From assembly GCA_003139975.1 (NCBI GenBank), contig PLHN01000496.1, positions 280 to 5,805 of the forward strand: DNA of 5,526 nucleotides, written 5' to 3'. Positions within the stretch are counted from its first letter, which is position 1; each line of letters begins with the position of its first letter. A model generated the notes under the pieces. The model had not been told where the DNA came from, did not search any database, and saw nothing but the letters and a program-made list of their open reading frames with translations. The DNA comes from Acidobacteriaceae bacterium (lineage in GTDB: Bacteria > Acidobacteriota > Terriglobia > Terriglobales > Acidobacteriaceae). A program made the translations under genes and the position numbers. Of the stretch, positions 1 through 5,004 are shown piece by piece.

Positions 1-68
1 CGGAAGGCCATGCAGCCGTTGCCACCGTCGCCAGCTTTGACTCGGATTATGGCTTCGTCGATAAACAT
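1..68 (-). CDS. obgE: Obg family GTPase, N-terminal fragment (runs off the window start)
   Basis: Reading the minus strand from an ATG at 68 gives MFIDEAIIRVKAGDGGNG, then CMAF. This is the start of the Obg/CgtA fold, and the Gly-rich AGDGGNG (residues 12-18) is its hallmark. Obg is a GTPase that binds the 50S subunit and acts in its late assembly and in stress control. Only 22 codons are visible, so the glycine-rich domain is incomplete and the G domain lies outside the window. The identity is strengthened by rplU and rpmA upstream on the same strand, since rplU-rpmA-obg is a classic bacterial gene order. Here, however, an opposed cheX gene lies between rpmA and obgE. No strong Shine-Dalgarno sequence is seen; GGTG lies about 9 nt before the ATG. 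A TATACT box at 116-121 (minus) could give obgE its own promoter. The competing plus-strand reading of this stretch has no recognisable family. Confidence 0.9.
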   Translation of the reverse strand, partial: MFIDEAIIRVKAGDGGNGCMAF

Positions 69-115
69 TAAGAGAGCACCGCAGCACGACGCCGGGCCAT
101 TCGGGCAGTCAGTTC

Positions 116-123
116 AGTATAAA
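116..123. promoter_or_regulatory. Possible divergent -10 region between obgE and cheX
   Basis: Within the 140-bp gap between obgE and cheX, the minus strand reads TATACT (116-121), five of six matches to a sigma-70 -10 box. It would place an obgE start site near 109, about 40 nt before the ATG. The plus strand at 118-123 reads TATAAA and could serve cheX, with a leader of about 80 nt. Neither has a convincing -35 hexamer at 16-18 bp. A plus-strand TTGACC at 162-167 lacks a good -10 partner. This is an inference from motif matches only. Confidence 0.3.
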
Positions 124-208
124 GGGCCATGATCTTCCGCCCGAAGATCCAGATTGATGACTTGACCGTTCTTGCCGATCTATCCCATTGGGGCACGTGT
201 CTTAACTC

Positions 209-748
209 ATGACCAAGCCCAAAACAGCAGACACCGGCAAACTTGTTGCGCCACGATCGGAGTGGTGGGGAGCTCTGCGCGACGCCACGCTCGAAGTGCT
301 CTCGCCCATGTTCGGCACCGCTGTAGCCGTGCCCCAACCAGGCGACGTTCCTGGGGTTGTCCTGGAGCGGGCAGATTCCGAAGTCACGAAATACGTTACC
401 GGGATGGTCGGGATCGCGGGCCCCATGCGCGCCATCCTCAGCCTGCGCTGTAGCGAGAGTGCGGCCACAAAGATCGCTTCCCAGATGCTGGGAATCTCCA
501 GCGAAGAAGCCGCCCAGCAAAAGACCGACGCCATCGGCGAAATCTGCAACATGGTCGCCAGCCATTTTAAAAACAACATTGGGTTTGGCGACGACTGTAT
601 CCTGAGCGCGCCCACCGTGGTCGCGGGCGGCAAGTACAGCGTCCACTGTCTGGAGGCCGGCCACGGTCTCGAATTCCCCGCGATCTACGAAGGCGAGACC
701 GTAATGGTTACTTTGGACATCCGGAGCAGAAACGCGCGCGAACTTTAG
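209..748 (+). CDS. cheX: CheX-type chemotaxis phosphatase (CheC/CheX/FliY superfamily)
   Basis: This encodes 179 residues, close to the usual size of single-domain CheX proteins. The central helix reads [15 protein letters not shown] (107-121) and carries the phosphatase signature E-x-x-N at E111 and N114. It is followed by [10 protein letters not shown] (132-141) and an [11 protein letters not shown] strand near the C terminus, all typical of the CheX domain. Family members dephosphorylate CheY-P-like response regulators; only one E-x-x-N motif is present, as in CheX rather than CheC. The protein is cytosolic, with no signal peptide or membrane segment. An in-frame TAA at 203-205 rules out an upstream start, so the ATG at 209 is the first available. 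It has no Shine-Dalgarno sequence, and translation might be coupled to a tiny upstream frame ending at 212. No other chemotaxis gene is present, and the gene lies opposed between rpmA and obgE. Its TAG overlaps the rpmA stop codon. The response regulator it serves cannot be told from this window. Confidence 0.88.
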   Translation: MTKPKTADTGKLVAPRSEWWGALRDATLEVLSPMFGTAVAVPQPGDVPGVVLERADSEVTKYVTGMVGIAGPMRAILSLRCSESAATKIASQMLGISSEEAAQQKTDAIGEICNMVASHFKNNIGFGDDCILSAPTVVAGGKYSVHCLEAGHGLEFPAIYEGETVMVTLDIRSRNAREL

Positions 749-1008
749 TTCGCCTCGACCGGCTCGACCATGACGAACTTGCCCATCGTGCCTTTGTCGA
801 GAAACTTGATGCGGCCGCTGATCTTGGCAAAAAGCGTATCGTCCTTGCCGCGGCCGACATTCAGCCCCGGCTTTACCCGCGTCCCACGCTGCCGCACGAT
901 GATCGTGCCGCCGGGAACAACCTGCCCGCCGAATGCCTTGAACCCTAACCGTTGCGCGTTTGAGTCGCGCCCGTTTCGTGAAGTGCCTTGTCCTTTTTTA
1001 TGCGCCAT
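745..1008 (-). CDS. rpmA: 50S ribosomal protein L27
   Basis: The product is 87 residues, the normal bacterial L27 length. It starts with [16 protein letters not shown], the conserved flexible N terminus that reaches towards the peptidyl-transferase centre. It has no cleaved extension of the kind seen in Firmicutes. The L27 signature G-x-[LIVM]2-x-R-Q-R-G-x5-G is met at residues 34-48 (GTIIVRQRG, then G48). The gene lies 103 bp downstream of rplU on the same strand and should share its transcript. The upstream sequence offers only a weak purine-rich GAGAG about 10 nt before the ATG. Its TAA stop overlaps the stop codon of the opposed cheX gene at 745-748, so no room remains for a terminator between them. 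Identification is secure. Confidence 0.98.
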   Translation of the reverse strand: MAHKKGQGTSRNGRDSNAQRLGFKAFGGQVVPGGTIIVRQRGTRVKPGLNVGRGKDDTLFAKISGRIKFLDKGTMGKFVMVEPVEAN

Positions 1009-1021
1009 AAAAATCAGCTCT

Positions 1022-1042
1022 CAGTGGCCAGTTGCCAGTCGG
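1022..1042. repeat. Three degenerate 7-bp tandem units upstream of rpmA
   Basis: Three consecutive heptamers, CAGTGGC, CAGTTGC and CAGTCGG, occupy 1022-1028, 1029-1035 and 1036-1042. They lie just upstream of the rpmA ribosome-binding region. The repetition is seen directly. Whether it is a decayed simple repeat or chance cannot be decided from one locus. Confidence 0.4.
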
Positions 1043-1050
1043 ATCTAAAT

Positions 1051-1106
1051 TGTCATCCTGCGCGGAGTGGCTTGCGCGAAGCGCAAGACATGCAGTCGAA
1101 AACCCC
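1051..1106. repeat. REP-like intergenic element with a perfect 7-bp hairpin
   Basis: The spacer between rplU and rpmA holds TGTCATCCTG (1051-1060), then CGCGGAGTGG, a hairpin, and GCAGTCGAA ending near CCCC. The hairpin pairs CTTGCGC (1071-1077) with GCGCAAG (1081-1087) around a GAA loop. This layout, with TGTCATCCTG followed by GCGGAG, a GC-rich hairpin and AGTCGAA, resembles a scattered repeat that I recall from acidobacterial intergenic regions. The family assignment is from memory. No U-tract follows the hairpin on the minus strand, so it is not a canonical terminator. In the rplU-rpmA transcript it would form an internal stem that could affect processing or mRNA stability. Confidence 0.5.
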
Positions 1107-1111
1107 GTCCA

Positions 1112-1570
1112 CTACTTCTTCTTCGGAGCACTCTTCTTCGTGGCTGCCTTCTTAGCCGCCTTCTTCGCGGGCTTCGCCGAACCTTCCGCAGCCCCTGCAT
1201 GCTCCGCGGGCGCCTTCTTCACTTTCTTTTCTTTCTTCGGCAGCTCCGGAGCCTTGAACGACTGCCCATCGAAAGCGATCTCGGTAATCCGCACGGTGCT
1301 GTAGTCCTGCCGGTGCCCGCGCAGCTTTTTGTACTGCTTCTTTTTCTTGTAGTGGAACACGAGGATCTTCGCGCCCCGGCCCTGTTCGAGCACTTCGCCG
1401 GTCACGCTCGCTCCCGATCCCGGCTTCACCACGCTGCCCGCTTCGGAGGAAACCGCCAGCACCTCGTTGAACTCCACCGGCCCGCCGGTCCCAGTCAACT
1501 TTTCCACCCGGATCACGTCCCCGGGGGCGACCTTGTACTGCTTACCACCTGCGCGGATCACCGCGTACAT
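1112..1570 (-). CDS. rplU: 50S ribosomal protein L21 with a Lys/Ala-rich C-terminal extension
   Basis: The start is the ATG at 1570, giving MYAVIRAGGKQYKV, the canonical L21 N terminus. It is preceded by a strong Shine-Dalgarno GGAGG (minus strand, 1575-1579) with a 4-nt spacer. An in-frame ATG at 1651 would add 27 residues unlike L21 and is rejected. The body (residues 1-103) carries the L21 signature around KILVFHYKKKKQYKK and RGHRQDYSTVRI (68-95), which binds 23S rRNA. From about residue 104 to 152 there is an extra tail rich in Lys, Ala and Pro, ending SAPKKK; E. coli L21 ends near residue 103. The tail is basic and low-complexity, probably disordered and RNA-binding. This is the first gene of the cluster with rpmA, driven by the promoter at 1782-1811. 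Confidence 0.97.
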   Translation of the reverse strand: MYAVIRAGGKQYKVAPGDVIRVEKLTGTGGPVEFNEVLAVSSEAGSVVKPGSGASVTGEVLEQGRGAKILVFHYKKKKQYKKLRGHRQDYSTVRITEIAFDGQSFKAPELPKKEKKVKKAPAEHAGAAEGSAKPAKKAAKKAATKKSAPKKK

Positions 1571-1775
1571 AAGTCCTCCAAATTGCCTACGTAGGCTGGA
1601 CACTCGTGTCCGCCCATGCCAGCTCAGCCCGAGCCGAACCTGGCCGATCAAACTTGTGCTTGCTGTTTTCTCACCCCGTCACGCGAAAATCGCGCGTGTC
1701 GGGGACCCCGGCGCTACGGTTTTTTAACCGGAAACGCGGCGCGCGTCCAGAATGGACCCGCGGGTACAGGCAAAC
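1571..1775 (-). promoter_or_regulatory. Predicted structured 5' leader of the rplU-rpmA mRNA
   Basis: If transcription starts about 7 nt after the -10 box, the untranslated leader is about 205 nt, long for a bacterial mRNA. In transcript order it holds the palindrome ACCCGCGGGT (1756-1765), a GTCCA/TGGAC hairpin (1745-1757), CGGTT/AACCG (1717-1730), the large hairpin at 1674-1704, GGACAC/GTGTCC (1598-1611) and the palindrome GCCTACGTAGGC (1585-1596). The last ends 5 bases before the ribosome-binding site. Leaders of ribosomal-protein operons in other phyla often mediate autoregulation, including an L21 leader motif in Firmicutes. I cannot match this one to a known family. No clear peptide or second gene is seen in the stretch. 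Confidence 0.4.
1674..1704 (-). other. Long imperfect hairpin in the rplU leader
   Basis: On the minus strand CCCCG-A-CACGCG pairs with CGCGTG-A-CGGGG around a 7-nt loop. That is 11 Watson-Crick pairs interrupted by one A-A mismatch. The pairing is read directly from the sequence. No U-run follows on the minus strand, so it does not look like an intrinsic terminator. It lies about 105 nt upstream of the rplU start codon. Confidence 0.55.
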
Positions 1776-1781
1776 TCGACC

Positions 1782-1811
1782 ATTCTATCGTGCGCAGCGG
1801 AAATGGGTCAA
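1782..1811 (-). promoter_or_regulatory. Sigma-70-type promoter for rplU-rpmA
   Basis: The minus strand reads TTGACC (1811-1806) as the -35 box, an 18-bp spacer, and TAGAAT (1787-1782) as the -10 box. Each hexamer matches the vegetative consensus at five of six positions. This is the best promoter in the window and it points at a ribosomal-protein operon, as expected for a strongly expressed gene. The predicted start site is near 1775. Inferred from motif and spacing; no transcript data. Confidence 0.7.
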
Positions 1812-1949
1812 ACAAAACGATTTGGGTACGGGCCGGTTTGAATTTGCACAGCCTCGCTTTCGCTTTGCCGATGGTAATGGCATCCCCATCATGCCACACT
1901 AGGTGTTGCCAAAACCCGCTGGAAGCGTAACAAGAAGTCCTAATCTACC

Positions 1950-2777
1950 ATGCTGAAAATCATCGTATGGAACCTCGCACATCGTGAGGAGTCGTGGCGG
2001 CGCCTCGCTGAGATGGACGCCGATATTGCCTTGGTTCAAGAGGCAGCGCCACCGCCGCCCGACGTAGCGCAAAGGATTGCCATTGATTCCGGTCCCTGGA
2101 AAACAGACGGTGCCGGTTGCAACCGACCGTGGCGCACGGCTGTGGTTAGGCTCTCAAATTGCGTCAACGTGGAGTGGCTTGAGCCAAAGGCTATCGCCGA
2201 TGCCAAGCGCGGCGAATTGGCAGTCAGCCGATTGGGCACACTTGCCGTTGCGATTGTCACACCGTTGAACGGAAAACCTCTGATAGTCGCCTCTATGTAC
2301 GCCCCATGGGAAAAGTTCCATCCAGCGGCGCAAAGCAGACAGATTTACGCTGATGCCTCGGCTCACCGCGTGATCTCTGATCTAACCGCATTCATCGGGC
2401 ATACCCATCAACACCGCATCGTTGCGGCTGGCGATCTCAATATCCTGTACGGATACGGAGAGCACGGCAGTACTCATTGGGCGTCTCGCTATGGCACGGT
2501 ATTTGCAAGAATGGCTACGCTCGGATTGTCGTTCGTAGGTCCGCAAGCACCAAACGGAAGATGTGCAAAACCGTGGCCCGACGAACTGCCCCAGACGAGC
2601 AAGAATGTTCCGACGTACTACACGTCTCACCAAAACCCCACCTCTGCCACCCGGCAACTTGATTTCGTCTTCGTTTCCAAAACTCTCAAAGAGCAAATGC
2701 GCGTCAGTGCATTGAATGAACCTGACGAGTGGGGACCTAGCGATCACTGCCGCGTGCAGATCACATTGAATGACTAA
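1950..2777 (+). CDS. Endonuclease/exonuclease/phosphatase (EEP) family protein
   Basis: This 275-residue protein has the EEP (DNase I/exonuclease III-like) metal-dependent hydrolase motifs in order. They are VWNLA with N8, ALVQEA with metal-binding E31, MYAPW with Y117, AAGDLN with D162 and N164, RQLDFVF with D238, and GPSDHCRV with the catalytic D265-H266 pair. A complete active site suggests a working phosphodiesterase or phosphatase. The substrate could be DNA, RNA or a small phosphoester and cannot be told from sequence. There is no signal peptide or membrane segment, so it is probably cytosolic. The start is placed by the family's N-terminal strand beginning at KIIVWN; no good Shine-Dalgarno sequence precedes the ATG. 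Codon choice (AGG, CGA, ATA, GTA, TTG) is less GC-biased than in neighbouring genes, hinting at later acquisition. It has no operon partner. Only a T-run (2785-2790) without a stem follows the stop. Confidence 0.85.
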   Translation: MLKIIVWNLAHREESWRRLAEMDADIALVQEAAPPPPDVAQRIAIDSGPWKTDGAGCNRPWRTAVVRLSNCVNVEWLEPKAIADAKRGELAVSRLGTLAVAIVTPLNGKPLIVASMYAPWEKFHPAAQSRQIYADASAHRVISDLTAFIGHTHQHRIVAAGDLNILYGYGEHGSTHWASRYGTVFARMATLGLSFVGPQAPNGRCAKPWPDELPQTSKNVPTYYTSHQNPTSATRQLDFVFVSKTLKEQMRVSALNEPDEWGPSDHCRVQITLND

Positions 2778-2791
2778 CTTGCCCTTTTTTC

Positions 2792-2885
2792 ACAACGGAT
2801 TCACGGGGGCACGGAGAAATATCTCTCAGAAAACCACACCGAAAGATTTTGCAAACACAGTTGGGTCCCTGTGTGACTCCGTGGT
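2792..2885. repeat. Imperfect inverted-repeat element (MITE/REP-like) between genes
   Basis: The left end begins ACAACGGATTCAC (from 2792). The reverse complement of the right end (2885 back to 2863) begins ACCACGGAGTCAC. Fifteen of 23 aligned positions agree, giving an element of about 94 bp with imperfect terminal inverted repeats. The CACGGAG and GACTCCGTGGT ends resemble a short repeat that I recall from intergenic DNA of several phyla. That family link is from memory. It has no coding potential and fills most of the spacer before the cyclodeaminase gene. Confidence 0.4.
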
Positions 2886-2917
2886 AAAGACATTGAATAC
2901 AGAATGCCACTCGACCT

Positions 2918-2923
2918 GAGGGG
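2918..2923 (+). promoter_or_regulatory. Ribosome-binding site that decides the cyclodeaminase start
   Basis: GAGGGG at 2918-2923 directly abuts an ATG at 2924, which is too close to be used, but lies 6 nt before a second in-frame ATG at 2930. This favours 2930 as the real start. The choice costs only two residues (Met-Ala). Confidence 0.6.
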
Positions 2924-2929
2924 ATGGCA

Positions 2930-3883
2930 ATGCGCTTCATAGACCGCGAAGAAGTAGCCCGACGCCTCACATACGAAATGTGTATCCCCATCGTGCGCCA
3001 AGCAATGATCCAATTCTCGCGCGGCGAAACCAAGCAACTGCTGCGCTCGCTCATCCCGTTGTCCGATGGCCGCGTCTTCGGCATTATGCCCGGAGCCATG
3101 GGCGACCACGCCCCATTCGGCGCGAAGCTGATCAGCGTCTTCCCCGAGAACTTCGCCCGCGGAATTCAGTCCCACCAGGGACTCGTCATCCTTTTCGATC
3201 CTGAAACCGGCGCGCCCGTTTGCGCGGTCCATGCCGGCGAGATCACGGCCATTCGCACCGCAGCCGCCAGTGCTGTCGCCACCGACGCCCTGGCACGCAA
3301 AGAGGCCCGCCGTCTGGCCCTGCTCGGCTATGGCGAACAGGCTCAAACCCACGCCCGCGCCATCCGCAAGGTTCGCAACTTCGAATCCATCGTCGTCTGG
3401 GGACGCTCGCCCGAACGCGCCCAGGCTTTTGCGCGGCGAATGCAAATGGAATTCCGCCTACTCGTCACGCCGGCAGCAACCGTCCAGGAGGCAGTCGCCG
3501 ACGCCGACATCATCTGCACCGTCACGTCAGCGCCCGAGCCCATCCTGAAGGGCGAATGGGTGCGCCCTGGCACGCACGTGAACGTGGTCGGTTCCGGCTA
3601 CGCAGGTCCCGCCGAGATTGATAATGACCTCGTTGTCCGCTCCCGCTTCATCGCCGACAGCCGCGAGGGGGTTCTACAGCAGGGAGCGGAGTTCCTCCGC
3701 GCCAAACAGGCTGGCCTGATCGGTGATGAACACATCGTCGCCGAAATTGGTGATGTGCTGGCGGGCAAGGTCGAAGGGCGCCGCTCCCCGGAGGAGATCA
3801 CCGTCTACAAATCTCTCGGCCACATCGTTCAAGACCTGGCGACTGCGTGGGCGCTCTATTCCCAGAAGGAAGGCGGCAGCTAA
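2930..3883 (+). CDS. Ornithine cyclodeaminase/mu-crystallin family NAD(P)-dependent enzyme
   Basis: This 317-residue protein has the full length of the family. It opens MRFIDREEVARRL, and the substrate-side residues match the family pattern: R39 in LLRS, K66 in FGAKLIS, R109 in GEITAIRTAAAS, and D231 in PAEIDNDLV. The Rossmann nucleotide-binding loop is LLGYGEQAQTHARAI (131-145), and VYKSLGHIVQD (292-302) is the usual C-terminal motif. Known members are ornithine cyclodeaminase (ornithine to proline plus ammonia), alanine dehydrogenase of the archaeal type, ketimine reductase and related opine or imino-acid enzymes. The sequence does not settle which reaction this one performs. It is cytosolic. 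It stands alone, with an inverted-repeat element upstream and a converging DUF1684 gene whose stop codon overlaps its own at 3880-3883. An alternative start at 2924 is possible. Confidence 0.9.
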   Translation: MRFIDREEVARRLTYEMCIPIVRQAMIQFSRGETKQLLRSLIPLSDGRVFGIMPGAMGDHAPFGAKLISVFPENFARGIQSHQGLVILFDPETGAPVCAVHAGEITAIRTAAASAVATDALARKEARRLALLGYGEQAQTHARAIRKVRNFESIVVWGRSPERAQAFARRMQMEFRLLVTPAATVQEAVADADIICTVTSAPEPILKGEWVRPGTHVNVVGSGYAGPAEIDNDLVVRSRFIADSREGVLQQGAEFLRAKQAGLIGDEHIVAEIGDVLAGKVEGRRSPEEITVYKSLGHIVQDLATAWALYSQKEGGS

Positions 3884-4869
3884 TCGTGGTATCGCTGCTC
3901 GCCCGCGGGAATCGCAACCGTCAGCCGGTTCTGCGGCGGAGGCAGAGGGCAAGTCGCATAAGGTGTAAACGCGCACGGCGGATTGATCAGGCGATTGAAA
4001 TCGAGCAATAACTCGCCCGGTTGCGCGACACCATGATCGGGGAGGTCCGAATACAGAAATCGTCCCGCCCCGTAGGTGCTGGTCTTGCTGGTCGCATCTC
4101 TCATGATGAAGAACAGCTCCGTCGCCTTCGGGTCTTCGAGCACCGGCTCCAGGCGCACGGTCTGACCGTCCATCGTGAACTCCGCCGCGCCCGGCGCGGG
4201 AAGGTGTGTCGTGGTCCCGAGAACGGTCGGAATATCGAGCACTTTGGGCGGGTTGTAAGGAATCCAGCGCGCGCGAATGCGATAGCTGTCGTTCGCCGGA
4301 TACCACCGCAATCCGTGAAAGCCCGTGCGCGTCGGCGCTTGCGGGTCTTTAATCCGCAGGGCAAAGCGGCCATCCCGATTAATTACGATGATGGTGATCG
4401 TGCCGATGGTCAGCTTCGACGGCTTCTCGGCGTCGTCAGCGGCCAGCGCCATTTCCTGTGCAGGGTGTCCATCGACCATGAAATCCCTGGGAAATCCTCC
4501 CGCCGGCGCGAGCAATCGCAAAGCGCCTTTCTCCAGACGCACCACCCCGATGTGTGCCGAAGTCTTGGCCGCGATTTGGATACGATTGTCCGCATCCGAC
4601 CCGAAGCTGTTGTCGCCGTCGCGCAGCCACTCCAGCCCGATCAGCGAGAGCCAGCCCTCCGGCGCCTGCAGGTTCGTCGCTCGCTGCGCCCTCCATGTCT
4701 CCAGTTCGCTCGCCCAGGCTTTCTGATCGGATGTCTTCTGATCCGCCGTCTTGCCATTCGATGTGCCCTGATCCGTGGTCTTCGCCTCCGGCGAAGCGCC
4801 AACCGCGAGCGAGTCCAGAATCGACACAAGCACAAGTACGCCAGCAACCAATAGGATCGCTTTTCTCAT
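3880..4869 (-). CDS. Exported DUF1684 domain protein
   Basis: This protein of 329 residues begins with an export signal: MRK, a hydrophobic stretch (5-23), and a likely signal peptidase I site after VGA (residue 25). It has no lipobox cysteine. A hydrophilic Thr/Asp/Gln/Lys linker with a 5-residue repeat follows (30-50). The DUF1684 domain then runs to the end. Its motifs are GWLSLIGLEWL (72-82), FHGLRWYP (184-191), YRIRARWIPY (196-205), the TYGAGRFLYSD stretch (265-275), and FNRLINPPCAFTPYATCPLP (291-310) with two cysteines (C299, C307). The family is common in Acidobacteriota and Bacteroidota; its biochemical role is not known to me. The start at 4869 is supported by GAGGT (4877-4881, minus) with a 7-nt spacer. 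It diverges from the sigma gene and converges on the cyclodeaminase gene. Confidence 0.88.
   Translation of the reverse strand: MRKAILLVAGVLVLVSILDSLAVGASPEAKTTDQGTSNGKTADQKTSDQKAWASELETWRAQRATNLQAPEGWLSLIGLEWLRDGDNSFGSDADNRIQIAAKTSAHIGVVRLEKGALRLLAPAGGFPRDFMVDGHPAQEMALAADDAEKPSKLTIGTITIIVINRDGRFALRIKDPQAPTRTGFHGLRWYPANDSYRIRARWIPYNPPKVLDIPTVLGTTTHLPAPGAAEFTMDGQTVRLEPVLEDPKATELFFIMRDATSKTSTYGAGRFLYSDLPDHGVAQPGELLLDFNRLINPPCAFTPYATCPLPPPQNRLTVAIPAGEQRYHD
4723..4782 (-). repeat. Four 15-bp units in the DUF1684 linker
   Basis: Codons 30-49 form four pentapeptide units, KTTDQ, GTSNG, KTADQ and KTSDQ. The DNA repeats at a 15-bp period (AAG-AC-x, then GATCAG), with the second unit diverged. It lies between the signal peptide and the domain, where length change is tolerated. 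Confidence 0.5.
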
Positions 4870-4942
4870 GGGATCAACCTCATCTCGGGCTTTATGGCTC
4901 TAGATTTGATATTGCCACCTGCGCAACGGAGTTCTGATTGTA

Positions 4943-4977
4943 CTTTGGTTTGCAACCGGGAATCCCGGAAACCGAAG
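4943..4977. other. Interrupted 14-bp inverted repeat in the divergent spacer
   Basis: CTTTGGTTT (4943-4951) pairs with AAACCGAAG (4969-4977), with one T-G wobble. After an asymmetric GCAA bulge (4952-4955), CCGGG (4956-4960) pairs with CCCGG (4964-4968) around an AAT loop. There is no T-run on either side, so it is not an intrinsic terminator. It lies 74 bp upstream of the DUF1684 start and 73 bp upstream of the sigma-factor start. It could be an operator, a REP-type element or a leader structure. Confidence 0.45.
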
Positions 4978-5004
4978 CATTACCTGATGAGAAGTGCCCA
5001 CCTC

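Noticed and set aside
3..71. Plus-strand frame ending in TAA at 69-71, as the tail of an upstream gene
   Set aside because: The same bases on the minus strand give an unmistakable Obg N terminus, and the plus-strand reading matches no family I know.
68..664. 198-codon minus-strand frame antisense to cheX, whose stop overlaps the obgE ATG
   Set aside because: Its product has no recognisable motif, and the plus strand carries a clear CheX domain with the catalytic motif. It is the GC-rich shadow of cheX; the overlap with obgE is probably chance.
1067..1594. Plus-strand frame antisense to rplU
   Set aside because: Leu/Arg/His-rich translation with no family match; it mirrors the rplU codons.
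1571..1651. 27-residue N-terminal extension of L21 from an ATG at 1651
   Set aside because: The canonical L21 start MYAVIRAGGKQ at 1570 has a strong Shine-Dalgarno sequence, and the upstream residues do not resemble L21.
1717..1730. CGGTT/AACCG stem with a T-run on the plus strand as a terminator
   Set aside because: The T-run is the loop of the stem, not a tail after it, and no plus-strand gene ends just upstream.
2778..2791. Intrinsic terminator after the EEP gene
   Set aside because: There is a T-run at 2785-2790 but no GC-rich stem directly before it.
2801..3445. Minus-strand frame of 214 codons antisense to the cyclodeaminase gene
   Set aside because: No domain is recognisable, and the opposite strand has a complete, motif-rich enzyme.
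4021..4854. Plus-strand frame of 277 codons antisense to the DUF1684 gene
   Set aside because: The Arg-rich, motif-free translation is a typical shadow in GC-rich DNA, and DUF1684 motifs are clear on the minus strand.
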